From: Planctomicrobium piriforme
Lineage (GTDB): Bacteria > Planctomycetota > Planctomycetia > Planctomycetales > Planctomycetaceae
Direction: 5' to 3'
Length of the DNA stretch: 64,000 nucleotides
Assembly: GCF_900113665.1 (NCBI RefSeq)
Contig: NZ_FOQD01000005.1
Coordinates: forward strand, 248,001-312,000
Made by a program: the position numbers and the translations under genes
Notes under the pieces: model-generated
Told to the model about the DNA's origin: nothing
The model's database searches: none
The model's input: the letters and a program-made list of their open reading frames with translations, nothing else
Shown: one piece after another, positions 17,247 through 25,584 of the stretch
Numbering within the stretch: position 1 is the stretch's first letter
How the letters are laid out: every line of letters starts with the position of its first letter

Positions 17247-17870
17247 TCAGCGACTGAAATTGACTGCAGATGTTGCGGATGAATGGGAAACGAATCGTCC
17301 CACACGCAGGGCAACCTGCTCCCCTCGCCCCGCAAAACGGCTTTCCATACTGCGAGGGCCTGCTGCGGGGAGAGGGGCTGGGGGTGAGGGGTCGAAGCCA
17401 ATTAGTTCTCGCGTGAGACCCTGGCCCCAACCGTCTCCCCGCCCTGTTCTTTGATTGGCCGGGGCGAGCGAGACAGACGGCATTGCCGCCCATCTCCAGA
17501 ACGTCAGTTGGACTGGCTTCACAAACACGCCGGTGCGGCTTTTCCATCTCAGCGACAGCGTCAACTGCTCGCCGGCCGGTTCTTCTTCCACAGCGACCAC
17601 GTTGACAGCGAACTCAGGCGATTCGAATTGTGACAACACATTCGTCGGCAACTCGATGGCACGGTTGGGATCGTACATCGCCAGTTCCGCCGCGTTTCGC
17701 AGTTCGAGCAAAGCTAGTTCGCGCTGGGCAAGGTCGGATTGCACTCCCTGCACCTGACTGACGAGCGGCGCGGTGATCAGTGCGAACACTCCCAATAGCG
17801 CGACCGCGGCCAGGCATTCGATGATCGTGAAGCCGGAACGGGGAACGAATTCACGACGACAATGTTTCAT
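17247..17870 (-). CDS. GspI-like pseudopilin with repeat-derived C-terminus
   Basis: 207 residues starting MKHCRREFVPRSG, then FTIIECLAAVALLGVFALIT, a prepilin signal (Glu at position 5). The ATG overlaps the stop of the GspF gene by four bases. The first 160 or so residues look like a normal pseudopilin. From about residue 160 to 184 the sequence (PSPPAPLPAAG...) is the translation of a CCCTCACCCC-type repetitive element, followed by a further non-conserved tail. The original C-terminus was therefore probably replaced or extended by insertion of that element. Confidence 0.75.
   Translation of the reverse strand: MKHCRREFVPRSGFTIIECLAAVALLGVFALITAPLVSQVQGVQSDLAQRELALLELRNAAELAMYDPNRAIELPTNVLSQFESPEFAVNVVAVEEEPAGEQLTLSLRWKSRTGVFVKPVQLTFWRWAAMPSVSLAPANQRTGRGDGWGQGLTRELIGFDPSPPAPLPAAGPRSMESRFAGRGEQVALRVGRFVSHSSATSAVNFSR
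17318..17391. repeat. CCCTCACCCC-type palindromic element inside a pseudopilin gene
   Basis: The arms CCCCTCGCCCCGCA (17320-17334) and TGCGGGGAGAGGGG (17364-17377) pair with one mismatch, followed by CTGGGGGTGAGGGG. It is the same family as the element at 58360-58410. It lies within the 3' part of the GspI-like frame. Confidence 0.7.
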
Positions 17871-19390
17871 GACAGGTCATTCAGCAACTTGATGAGCGGC
17901 GCGAACATGGCTAGGCAGAAAAACAGCACGACGCCCCCGATCGACAACACAATCAGCGGACGCAGAAACTCGGTTGTCATCCGCACTCGGTTCAACCGAG
18001 CCTGCTCGATGCGCGTGGCAATGGCATCGAGCGCCCAGGTCAGGTGCCCGCGACTTTCGGATTGATCCAGAGCTAGCGATTCGCGCTGGGTGACAATTTT
18101 TTCGACCTGCAAAGCGTTCCCCAACGGCATCCCCTGACTGAGCAAAATCGCCAGCCGCTGGTAACGTCGCGATTGTGCGGCATTCGAGGACGCCTCGGAC
18201 AGATTCTGCACCACGGCGATCGTGCTGGTATTTCCGGCGACCGCGGCCGATAAGCTGCGTAAGAGCGCCGGCGCCTTCAGTCGCGGCCACAGATCGACCG
18301 CCAGCCACGACGTCAGGCTCCCATGCCCGACGCCGAGAAACAAAAACTGAAAGACCGCAATCAACGGCAACGTGACCAGCGGAAAAAAAAGGAACCAGTA
18401 GGAGACAACGGCATCGGAGATGGTGATCAGCACAACAGTCACTTCCGGCAGCTCAACGCCGAAATCGTTAAAGATCGCCTTATACTTGGGAATGATTTTT
18501 AACATGATGTATGCGATGACGCTGGCAAAGATAACCATCATCCCGAGGCAATACAGCGCGAGATTATTCAGTTCGTTGTCCCACCCGAACATGCGGATGC
18601 TTTGCGACTGTCTGGTCGCGAGAGACAACAACACCGCGTTAAGCTGCCCGGTGGCTTCCGCCGCCTGAATGGCCGCCGTCGCTTCATTCGGTAGCAATCC
18701 CGGGACTCTCTGCAAAGCCTGTGAGAGCGATGACCCGCCATGCAGTTCGTTGGCCGCTCTCTCCAACCGCGACTTCTGTCGAGTGGATTCCGATCGAGCC
18801 AGCCCCGCCACTTCTTCTTCGAACGGTCGCTGGAAGCGGGCCGCCATCGCCAGCGTCCACAACAACCGGCATTCTCTTCCGCGAATCACAAGTGCCGAGA
18901 ACGCATACTCGACGCACCCAATGCTCCAGACGATCAGCAAAAATCCGGAACTGATCGCCAGCAGCGGCAGGGCGACGACAGCACAGATCCCCAGCAGCAA
19001 ACTGCGACGATGCCGTTCTTCGGAGGTGATGTCCGCGACAGTCGGCTCCGCACGATCCCTTTCGCGCGAAACCAGGATCGCCGAGCGTCCTGTGAAGATC
19101 ACGACCGTCACCACCAGCAGCCTGACCAGCGTCGAGAAGATCGCGGTCGGGATGGTCAGTTCATATTTGAAGGGGCCGGGCTCTGTCTTCGCGATCGCGG
19201 AAACGAGTCCTTCCAGCAGCCACCAGCTTTCAACCACCGCCGTCGACAGCATGGCGTAGCCGAGCAGCTTCAACATCGTCCGCGCGAATTCCCGCCCTTC
19301 CCGATCGCGGCATTCCAGCAATTGCTGACGGAACATCAGCATCAGGATGCCGAGTCCGGGAATGCCGATGGTGAGGAGCAGGATTTCCAA
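17867..19390 (-). CDS. GspF-like inner-membrane protein, long form
   Basis: 507 residues, longer than usual GspF (about 400). Four extra hydrophobic segments (about 1-20, 40-65, 85-110, 130-165) precede the GspF part. The latter has MAARFQRPFEEEVAGLA, a GGSSLSQALQRVPGLLP loop, large hydrophobic segments near 285-305 and 335-370, and the family's C-terminal VVLFFCLAMFAPLIKLLNDLS. GspF is the inner-membrane platform that couples the ATPase to the pseudopilus. It is the third of three GspF-like genes in a row and overlaps the GspI-like gene. Confidence 0.8.
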   Translation of the reverse strand: MEILLLTIGIPGLGILMLMFRQQLLECRDREGREFARTMLKLLGYAMLSTAVVESWWLLEGLVSAIAKTEPGPFKYELTIPTAIFSTLVRLLVVTVVIFTGRSAILVSRERDRAEPTVADITSEERHRRSLLLGICAVVALPLLAISSGFLLIVWSIGCVEYAFSALVIRGRECRLLWTLAMAARFQRPFEEEVAGLARSESTRQKSRLERAANELHGGSSLSQALQRVPGLLPNEATAAIQAAEATGQLNAVLLSLATRQSQSIRMFGWDNELNNLALYCLGMMVIFASVIAYIMLKIIPKYKAIFNDFGVELPEVTVVLITISDAVVSYWFLFFPLVTLPLIAVFQFLFLGVGHGSLTSWLAVDLWPRLKAPALLRSLSAAVAGNTSTIAVVQNLSEASSNAAQSRRYQRLAILLSQGMPLGNALQVEKIVTQRESLALDQSESRGHLTWALDAIATRIEQARLNRVRMTTEFLRPLIVLSIGGVVLFFCLAMFAPLIKLLNDLS

Positions 19391-19440
19391 AAGTGCGTCC
19401 GAAGTGGTCTGGAGTTCTCAAAACAATCAGTGCAAACGAA

Positions 19441-20463
19441 TCAGGCCAGATCATTTAATAGTTTGATGAGCGGCATGAAGAAGCTGATGATGACCAGCCC
19501 TCCCGCGCAGCCGACGACGAGAAACGTCAGCGGCTCGATGAAAAACCTCAGTTGGTCAGCCCGTAACCGCGCCTGAGTGGCGAACAACTCCGACTGAACT
19601 CGCAGGCCGTCGGCAAATGCATCCGGCGACTGCGTCCAGCGAAAAGGACTAACCAGTTGCGGCGGCAGGTCTTGTTCTTCCTCTGCGGCGATGGCAGCGT
19701 CTGTGCCTGCGTTGACCCGCTCGGCCATGTGTCGGCTGGCGGTCCGCATGAGTGCGTCCCGCAGCGACATCGAAAGCATTTCAAGCGCCCGCGGCAGCGG
19801 CAAGCGGGCGTCGATCAGCACGGCCAGCCGCGCACAGAACTCCGCCGCCGCTGCATTTTTCGAAGCGGAACCGACCAGCGGGATCGAGCGCAGTACACGC
19901 GTTCGGAATTCTTTACCAGGCAACCAGTGCAGGCAAAACGGCAATGCGGCCAACCCTGCCAGCAGACACAGGCCCGCTACCCAGTACGCACCCAGGAAAT
20001 CGCTGACAGTGATCATGAAAACCGTCAGCGCGGGCAGCTCGACGCCGAAGCCAATCAGGATATTTTTCATCTGCTGCGACACCAGCAGGAGAAACACCGC
20101 CAGCACAATCGTCGCCAGAATGAGCATCGCGAAGGGATAGATCAGGCTCAGCCAGAAGGACCACCGCAGACGTCTCAGGTTGCGACTGGTCCGCAGGTAT
20201 TCTTCCATCACCTGTGCAAATCGGCCCGATTCAAGGGCCGACTGCAGCGTCGCCGCGAGGGCCGTGCGACGAGCTGACATTTTTGTCGCGGTGTGAAGGG
20301 GAGCACTGCCATGCTGCAAGCGCTCGGCGATCTGCAGCAGATCTGTCCGCTCCTGCCCCCACGGCATTTCTTCTGCCGCGCTGCGAATGCCGATCCAGAT
20401 CGGAAGCGGCGCTGGGGCTGACGAGCTCGCGGGATTCGAAAATGGGAAGGAGTCGGACATCAT
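19441..20463 (-). CDS. GspF-like inner-membrane protein
   Basis: 340 residues from the ATG at 20463, which forms an ATGA overlap with the upstream GspF stop. It has the typical GspF order: a cytoplasmic helical domain (ALAATLQSALESGRFAQVM), hydrophobic segments at about 105-130 and 155-185, a second cytoplasmic domain (AEFCARLAVLIDARLPLPRALEMLS) and a final helix ending FFMPLIKLLNDLA, nearly identical to the end of the next GspF protein. This shared end and a shared GFGVELP..TV segment point to duplication within the cluster. Confidence 0.85.
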   Translation of the reverse strand: MMSDSFPFSNPASSSAPAPLPIWIGIRSAAEEMPWGQERTDLLQIAERLQHGSAPLHTATKMSARRTALAATLQSALESGRFAQVMEEYLRTSRNLRRLRWSFWLSLIYPFAMLILATIVLAVFLLLVSQQMKNILIGFGVELPALTVFMITVSDFLGAYWVAGLCLLAGLAALPFCLHWLPGKEFRTRVLRSIPLVGSASKNAAAAEFCARLAVLIDARLPLPRALEMLSMSLRDALMRTASRHMAERVNAGTDAAIAAEEEQDLPPQLVSPFRWTQSPDAFADGLRVQSELFATQARLRADQLRFFIEPLTFLVVGCAGGLVIISFFMPLIKLLNDLA

Positions 20464-21527
20464 CGCGGCGTCTCCCCCAGCTTCTCCCACAACTGCGCCA
20501 TCGTCCCGAACACCATCACGCCGTACATCGCCGTCAGCGTCCCGCCCACTCCGATCAGCACGGCGACGGGAACGAAACGCAGGAAGAACTCGGCTCGGCC
20601 CAGAGCCCGTTGCTGATAGAACTCGGCTGCCTGTTTGAGAGTCGCCGGCAGGCTGGATTCGGCAGTTCCGACCTCGATCAGCCAGCTCAAAAATTGGGGG
20701 AAGCCCTGCTGCAGCATCAGCTTTTGCGTGAGCGGTTCCCCGCTCTCGACAGTTTCGGCCAGATGATTGAGCCGCTGTCGCCAGTCTTTCGAATCCGCAC
20801 TGACGCTGGCCAGCCGCAGCGCCTCGGGCAGGGGGACTTCATACTTGGTCAACAAGGCGAGCAAGTGCGCAATCCGGGCAAACGCAAAGTCATTTCGGAT
20901 GCTGCCGATGCGGAAAAGATGAAACCAGATCTGCATTCGCCGTCGAAACAAAAATTCCACGACTTGTGCGATGGAAGTCAGACCAAAATACCACACTGCG
21001 ACCACGACGGCGCCGATCGCCAGAAGTCCCAGCGCCATCCCTTCCACGACATCGACATCTCCCCAGTACCAGATCAGGGGGGGCGTCTCCAACCGTAACG
21101 AGCGATAAGTCTCGGCGACTTCCGGCAGGAGAAATCGGGCCACCAGAAGAAATAACAACGCCGTCACGACGACCAGTACGACAGGGTAGATCAGCGACCG
21201 TAACAGAGCGGCCCGCAGATTGTTCATTGCAAAGGCAAGCGACACGAGATCCTGCAGGGCTTCGTCACTCCGTCCGCAGCGAACTCCAGCAGAGAGAGCC
21301 GCCCGCAAACTGGGCGGGACGCCGGGGATCGACTGCAGGGCATCCGGCAGCGGAACGCCGGATTGAAGACGGTCGGCCAGTTCTTGAGCGGTGCGGTCAA
21401 CCCGACGGGAGACAGAACCGGACAGCCCGCGCAGCCCCAGTTCGAGCGGCACGCCGGCTCGCAGCATCGCCTGCAATTCGTGGCCGAATTCGGCGACTTC
21501 AGCAGGTTGAAGGGCACTCGACGCCAT
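20460..21527 (-). CDS. GspF-like inner-membrane protein
   Basis: 355 residues from the ATG at 21527 (GGAA five bases upstream); the frame is open to 21758 without support. The first T2SSF domain has EFGHELQAMLRAGVPLELGLRGL and the SGVPLPDALQSIPG loop; the second has FARIAHLLALLTKYEVPLPEALRLA and GEPLTQKLMLQQGFP. Hydrophobic helices are near 115-145, 175-205 and 320-345. It is the first of three consecutive GspF-like genes. Confidence 0.85.
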   Translation of the reverse strand: MASSALQPAEVAEFGHELQAMLRAGVPLELGLRGLSGSVSRRVDRTAQELADRLQSGVPLPDALQSIPGVPPSLRAALSAGVRCGRSDEALQDLVSLAFAMNNLRAALLRSLIYPVVLVVVTALLFLLVARFLLPEVAETYRSLRLETPPLIWYWGDVDVVEGMALGLLAIGAVVVAVWYFGLTSIAQVVEFLFRRRMQIWFHLFRIGSIRNDFAFARIAHLLALLTKYEVPLPEALRLASVSADSKDWRQRLNHLAETVESGEPLTQKLMLQQGFPQFLSWLIEVGTAESSLPATLKQAAEFYQQRALGRAEFFLRFVPVAVLIGVGGTLTAMYGVMVFGTMAQLWEKLGETPR

Positions 21528-21654
21528 GCGTTTCCACATCCAGACGCTTGCGGGAACACTCGTCTGCGACCGTTTCCCCGGCCGCTCTGCACGCAATCTT
21601 CGACTTACGCGAATCGGACTGGCACTGTTGGAAAAATCTGGGGGGCCATTGCCG

Positions 21655-22659
21655 TTAAGCGGAAACCCGCGATCCGGTCCCGAGTTCCGGCCGGAAGAGC
21701 TGTTCCACCAGCCCGTTTCGGGCAACAATCCCCAGCGTCTCTCGCTCGCGAATGACAACGCCGTAAGCCGTGTCGGTCACCTGCATCTTGTGCAGCGCCT
21801 CAAGCTTGCTGGTCTGATAGGTAAACGTTGGCATCGGACGAACGGGAGTCGGGCCATCCTGTGCCAGAATGAGTTCGGCAATCACGACGTATCCGTACCA
21901 GGCGGACTCGTCCCCTTTGCGATGCACCGACACTGCCGAGATCCCGAACTTCCGGGCGAATTCGAGGATCTCTTTTCGCGAAGCGGCTTCCGAAATTCCC
22001 AGCACGCGGGAATTGGGGATCATCGACGCGGTGATCGTCTGCGGGGCCATTTGCAGGAGTCCGTTGGCGACCCGGCTTTGCAGGTCGGTCAAAACGCCCT
22101 CACGCCGGCCCTGATGCATCAACTGCACGAGACGATTACGTCCCCGCAAAATCTCGGTGCTCTGCCGCGTCTCTCCGCTGATCCATTCAAAGAATCGCGT
22201 GAACTGCACCAGCGGCCATGTGATCGGGAGAAACAGAAAGTACACCAGTTGCAGCCAGCGGATCCCTTTTTTCAGCCTTGAATAGGGAACGAGGTAATAG
22301 ATGCTTTTGGGCAGCAGTTCGCCGAAGACGAAAATGACCGGCGCCATCACCAAAGTCGCGAACACTTCGAGCGTTTCGCTCGTCGCGCCGAACAGCAGAA
22401 TGATGCCCGAGCTGATTGCCCCGGTGCAGATATAGTTCGCGACGTTGTTGCCGATCAGGCAGGTGGCGACGAACGAGGTCGGGTGGTAAATGAACCAGAG
22501 CAGTTGCTGGGCCGGACGGTCCCCCGCCCGGGCATCGATGCTCAGACGCGGGACGCTGAGGCGATAGAATCCGGTCTCCGAGCCGCTGAAGAAGGCGCTC
22601 AGTCGAATCCCGACGGCGAAGAGCATCAGCGCGGAGAGACACTGCAGCCAGTCCGGCAT
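21655..22659 (-). CDS. CNNM/DUF21-domain transporter-like protein
   Basis: 334 residues from the ATG at 22659. The N-terminal CNNM (DUF21) domain has about four hydrophobic segments with the family motifs FFSGSETGFYRLS and LIGNNVANYICTG, then FGELLPKSIYY. The C-terminal cytosolic half (SRVLGISEAASRKEILEFA..., ...TDTAYGVVIRERETLGIVA) is a CBS-pair-like region without the CorC/HlyC end. Relatives export Mg2+ or other divalent ions. A terminator lies between it and the GspE-like gene upstream, so it may be expressed separately. Confidence 0.8.
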   Translation of the reverse strand: MPDWLQCLSALMLFAVGIRLSAFFSGSETGFYRLSVPRLSIDARAGDRPAQQLLWFIYHPTSFVATCLIGNNVANYICTGAISSGIILLFGATSETLEVFATLVMAPVIFVFGELLPKSIYYLVPYSRLKKGIRWLQLVYFLFLPITWPLVQFTRFFEWISGETRQSTEILRGRNRLVQLMHQGRREGVLTDLQSRVANGLLQMAPQTITASMIPNSRVLGISEAASRKEILEFARKFGISAVSVHRKGDESAWYGYVVIAELILAQDGPTPVRPMPTFTYQTSKLEALHKMQVTDTAYGVVIRERETLGIVARNGLVEQLFRPELGTGSRVSA

Positions 22660-22684
22660 GTCGGCCCGCACCCTTCCTGTGATC

Positions 22685-22727
22685 AAAAAAAGAATCCGGC
22701 TCGGTCCGTATCAGGGACTGAGCCGGA
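22685..22727 (-). terminator. Rho-independent terminator after the GspE-like gene
   Basis: On the minus strand: TCCGGCTCAGTCC, a short loop, GGACCGAGCCGGA, then ATTCTTTTTTTG. Strong stem plus seven T residues, 13 bp after the GspE-like stop codon. Confidence 0.9.
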
Positions 22728-22739
22728 GCGACTTTGCGA

Positions 22740-24071
22740 TTACTGCGTTCGAAACGCCCGTTGCAGTTCTTCGAGCGAGGTATTGCCCTCGACCACCATT
22801 CGCAGCCCGTCGGAATGGAACGTCTGCATTTTTTCGGTCCGCGCCTGCTTACGGATGGCTTTGATATCGGCCCCCGCAGCGACAACCGCCTTCATGCCTT
22901 CGGTCATTTCGATGATTTCGAGCAGGCCGAGCTTCCCCTTGTAACCGAGGCCGTTGCACTCGCGGCAGGTTTCCGTCGGTCCCGAAGCTTCCTCTTCATC
23001 GGCTTGTTGTTCCATGCCCGCGATGGTCGGCCGGTACAGCACCCGGGTCTCGGGGGGCAAGCCAATTTTTCCGAGCAAGGATGCGTTGGGACGATACGCC
23101 CGGCGGCACTTCTTGCAGAGGGCACGAATGAACATCTGGCTGGCGACCAGCCGCAATTGATCGGCGACCAGTTGCGGGTCTCCTGTCAGTTTGACCAGTT
23201 TGAGGATGCCGTCGCCGGCGTCTTTCGCATGCAGGTCGGAAATCACCGCGCATTCGTTGGCGCACTCCAGCACCGCCTTGGCGTCGTCCGCCTTATCGAT
23301 CGGGTCGGTGACCAGAATGTCGGCATCTTCGCGACGGGCCCGCTGCATTGTTCTGGCAAAATCGTCCCCCTCGTTGGGCGGATACATTTTCACATACGAC
23401 AGCTCGCGACCAATATCCGCGAGGAAGTAGATCGAATACATGTAGGCGTCTGAGCATCGCATGAGAGCGAGCTTCAGCGTCGTCAGACCGCTGAACGGCG
23501 GACTGGCGGCGAGAATCAGACCCGACTTGGATGACGAGATGCCGCGGATCTTTTCAATCAGCGCTTCGCTGAAACCGATGTCGCGGGGCTTTTCGAGCTT
23601 GAGATTCGGATCGAGAGCCCGAATCGTCAGGCGTTCTCCCCCTTCGACAGCCTGGTTATTGACCCGCAGTTCGTACTTGGTTCCGTTGTACTCGGCCTTG
23701 ATCGAACCTGTCTGAGACGGTGCTTTGACTTTAATGTCGATGCCGGCGAGCAGGCGGATCATCTGGCTGACGGCCTGGCCTTGCAGGGCAGGCATCTTCG
23801 TCGGGGCGGTCGGGGCCGAATCGATATAGATCGTCGCGATCGCACCTTGCGCTTTGATATCGAGGCGGATCATGTCGGCGCGGACGCTCAGGGCGTCGCT
23901 GACCAGTTTTTTCGCCGGCAGCAAGCCCGCCTGGACGAGGCGACCGTGGGCAGTCAGGTCAGGATTGTTCCCGTTGTACGAGCCCTGGAAGAGAACAAAT
24001 TCTTCTTCCTGGTCTTCATCGTCATCGTCGTTTTCGACCTTCTGACGGCCGCGTCCAAAACCAAAAATCAC
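22740..24071 (-). CDS. GspE/PilB-like ATPase homologue lacking the Walker A lysine
   Basis: 443 residues from the GTG at 24071 (CAGGAA upstream). It follows the GspE plan: an N-terminal domain (GRLVQAGLLPAKKLVSDAL), the PAS-like N2 part, a C-terminal ATPase core and a zinc-finger insert with CKKC and CREC. However, the P-loop reads SPPFSGLTT in place of GPTGSGKTT: the catalytic Lys is Leu, and the first Gly is Ser. The Walker B-like strand is ILVTDPID rather than IMVGEIRD. It is followed by VISDLHAKDAGDG, matching the usual STLHTNDA. I infer weak or no ATP hydrolysis and perhaps a regulatory role beside a second, active ATPase elsewhere. An acidic run (ENDDDDEDQEEE) sits near the N-terminus. 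Confidence 0.85.
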   Translation of the reverse strand: MIFGFGRGRQKVENDDDDEDQEEEFVLFQGSYNGNNPDLTAHGRLVQAGLLPAKKLVSDALSVRADMIRLDIKAQGAIATIYIDSAPTAPTKMPALQGQAVSQMIRLLAGIDIKVKAPSQTGSIKAEYNGTKYELRVNNQAVEGGERLTIRALDPNLKLEKPRDIGFSEALIEKIRGISSSKSGLILAASPPFSGLTTLKLALMRCSDAYMYSIYFLADIGRELSYVKMYPPNEGDDFARTMQRARREDADILVTDPIDKADDAKAVLECANECAVISDLHAKDAGDGILKLVKLTGDPQLVADQLRLVASQMFIRALCKKCRRAYRPNASLLGKIGLPPETRVLYRPTIAGMEQQADEEEASGPTETCRECNGLGYKGKLGLLEIIEMTEGMKAVVAAGADIKAIRKQARTEKMQTFHSDGLRMVVEGNTSLEELQRAFRTQ

Positions 24072-24171
24072 GGGAGAATTCCTGCCGATTGAGAAATGCG
24101 ATGAGCCTCGGGTGCAGGCCCTGCCCATGCCTGTATTCACTATTTTGACATGCAATCGTCAAAAGTCCAAG

Positions 24172-25023
24172 TCACTGCTTCACCGCTTTCGGGGCGGGTT
24201 TGTCAAAGATGTCATCGAAGAACATCTGCATGATCGCCCAGGAATGTTTCTCCGCCGAGGGGTCATAAGCAATGCCATCGATTCCGTAGCGCGCAGCGTC
24301 GGGGTTGCTGAAGCCATGCTTCGCTCCTCCGAAGACCACGATCGTGTAGTGGGCCTTGGCCTGTTCCATCCCAAAGGCGAATGCATCGACTGTCGCGGCC
24401 GGGACAAACGAATCCGCGCCCCCCTGACAGACCAGCACCTTCGTCTTCAAACTCGCATCCACCGGCGGAGGCGGCAAAGCGCCGTGAAAGCTGACAACAC
24501 CCTTCACTGGTGCGTCCGCATAGGCGAGGTGCAACACTGTTGATCCGCCAAAGCAGTAGCCAATCGCAGCGAGGTTGTCCTGGTCGACGCCCGGCTGTTT
24601 TTTCAACACGTTCAGACCCGACAACGCGCGGTCGCGCCACTTCTGGGTATTCGAACGGACGGTGCCAGACCATTCCATGGCCTGTGTTGCATGTTCGGTC
24701 ACCTTGCCTTCGCCGAACATATCAAGCGCGAAGGCGACATACCCCAGTTCGGCGAGTTGCTTCGCCCGGGTGCGGGCATAGTCGTTCAAGCCCCACCATT
24801 CATGGACCACGAGGATGCCAGGGCGGTTGCCGGTGAGGCTGTCGTCCCAGGCGAGGAACCCCTTGAGCGGTTCTCCTTCGTGTTCGTAGGAGATTTCCTT
24901 GGTCTGAATCCCGGCCTGAACGGCGGTTGCAGAAGTCAGCCCCAGCAAGAGGGCCAGACCGAGAAGTGCCGAACGGGCGCTTGAGACCACAGGCAGGCCG
25001 ACCGGGAACCAAGGGAAACGCAT
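24172..25023 (-). CDS. Secreted dienelactone hydrolase family protein
   Basis: 283 residues with a signal peptide (cleavage near AVQA, residue 37), so it is exported. Dienelactone-hydrolase features: ILVVHEWWGLNDY (70-82), the nucleophile GYCFGG (Cys157), GGADSFVP (Asp204) and AKHGFSN (His236). Cys rather than Ser at the nucleophile elbow is typical of this family. The natural substrate is unknown; many planctomycetes carry several copies. Confidence 0.9.
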   Translation of the reverse strand: MRFPWFPVGLPVVSSARSALLGLALLLGLTSATAVQAGIQTKEISYEHEGEPLKGFLAWDDSLTGNRPGILVVHEWWGLNDYARTRAKQLAELGYVAFALDMFGEGKVTEHATQAMEWSGTVRSNTQKWRDRALSGLNVLKKQPGVDQDNLAAIGYCFGGSTVLHLAYADAPVKGVVSFHGALPPPPVDASLKTKVLVCQGGADSFVPAATVDAFAFGMEQAKAHYTIVVFGGAKHGFSNPDAARYGIDGIAYDPSAEKHSWAIMQMFFDDIFDKPAPKAVKQ

Positions 25024-25223
25024 GACGCAGACTCCTGAGGATGCGGGATGTGTCCCGTGGAGACTACCAGCGTTCCGGCACTCGTCAACCTTGCGGAAGT
25101 GCGACTCCTCCCCCCTTCTCAGCCGTGTGGACCGCAGGTATAAGGAAGAAAGAGCGGAGCGAGGTCAGGGGCGCATCGCCTGGCCTGGTGCGAAGCCGGG
25201 GGCGAGACAACGGGGGCGGATTC

Positions 25224-25571
25224 ATGTCTGCGATGGCCAAGCCAATTCTTGAGGTGTATCAGACCGGACCCACGACTGTCGTCGGCTTCGGCGGGCGCGA
25301 CATTCTGGGCGACGTCAATGTGGCCCTCTGCCGGAATGAACTGCTGCAACTCATCGAAGAACAGCGGTGCAGCGTTGTCGCCTTCGACCTGACCGGCGTC
25401 AAGTTCATCCCCAGCGGACTCCTGGGCCTGCTTGCCAGCATGCGTCAAAACGAGATCGAGGTGCACCTGTACAATCCGTCCGACGATATCCGCGAAGTGC
25501 TGACGATCACGGGACTGGAGAAGATCATGCCGGTGCATCGGATCGAAGTCCCCCGTCCCGAACGCGATTGA
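25224..25571 (+). CDS. STAS-domain protein (anti-sigma factor antagonist type)
   Basis: 115 residues from the ATG at 25224, preceded by GGGGGCGGA; the open frame upstream to 25041 has no conserved content. The STAS fold is recognisable: TTVVGFGGRDILGDVNVALCRNELL, VVAFDLTGVKFIPSGLLGLLASM (the phosphorylatable Ser position follows IP) and VREVLTITGLEKIMPV-like end (here IREVLTITGLEKIMPV). Such proteins bind an anti-sigma or kinase partner; no partner gene is adjacent. It converges with the ABC ATPase. Confidence 0.85.
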   Translation: MSAMAKPILEVYQTGPTTVVGFGGRDILGDVNVALCRNELLQLIEEQRCSVVAFDLTGVKFIPSGLLGLLASMRQNEIEVHLYNPSDDIREVLTITGLEKIMPVHRIEVPRPERD

Positions 25572-25584
25572 CCTCAGGCAGACT

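Noticed and set aside
16806..17401. Longer form of the GspJ-like gene starting at 17401
   Set aside because: The extra N-terminus translates a CCCTCACCCC element and would bury the prepilin signal.
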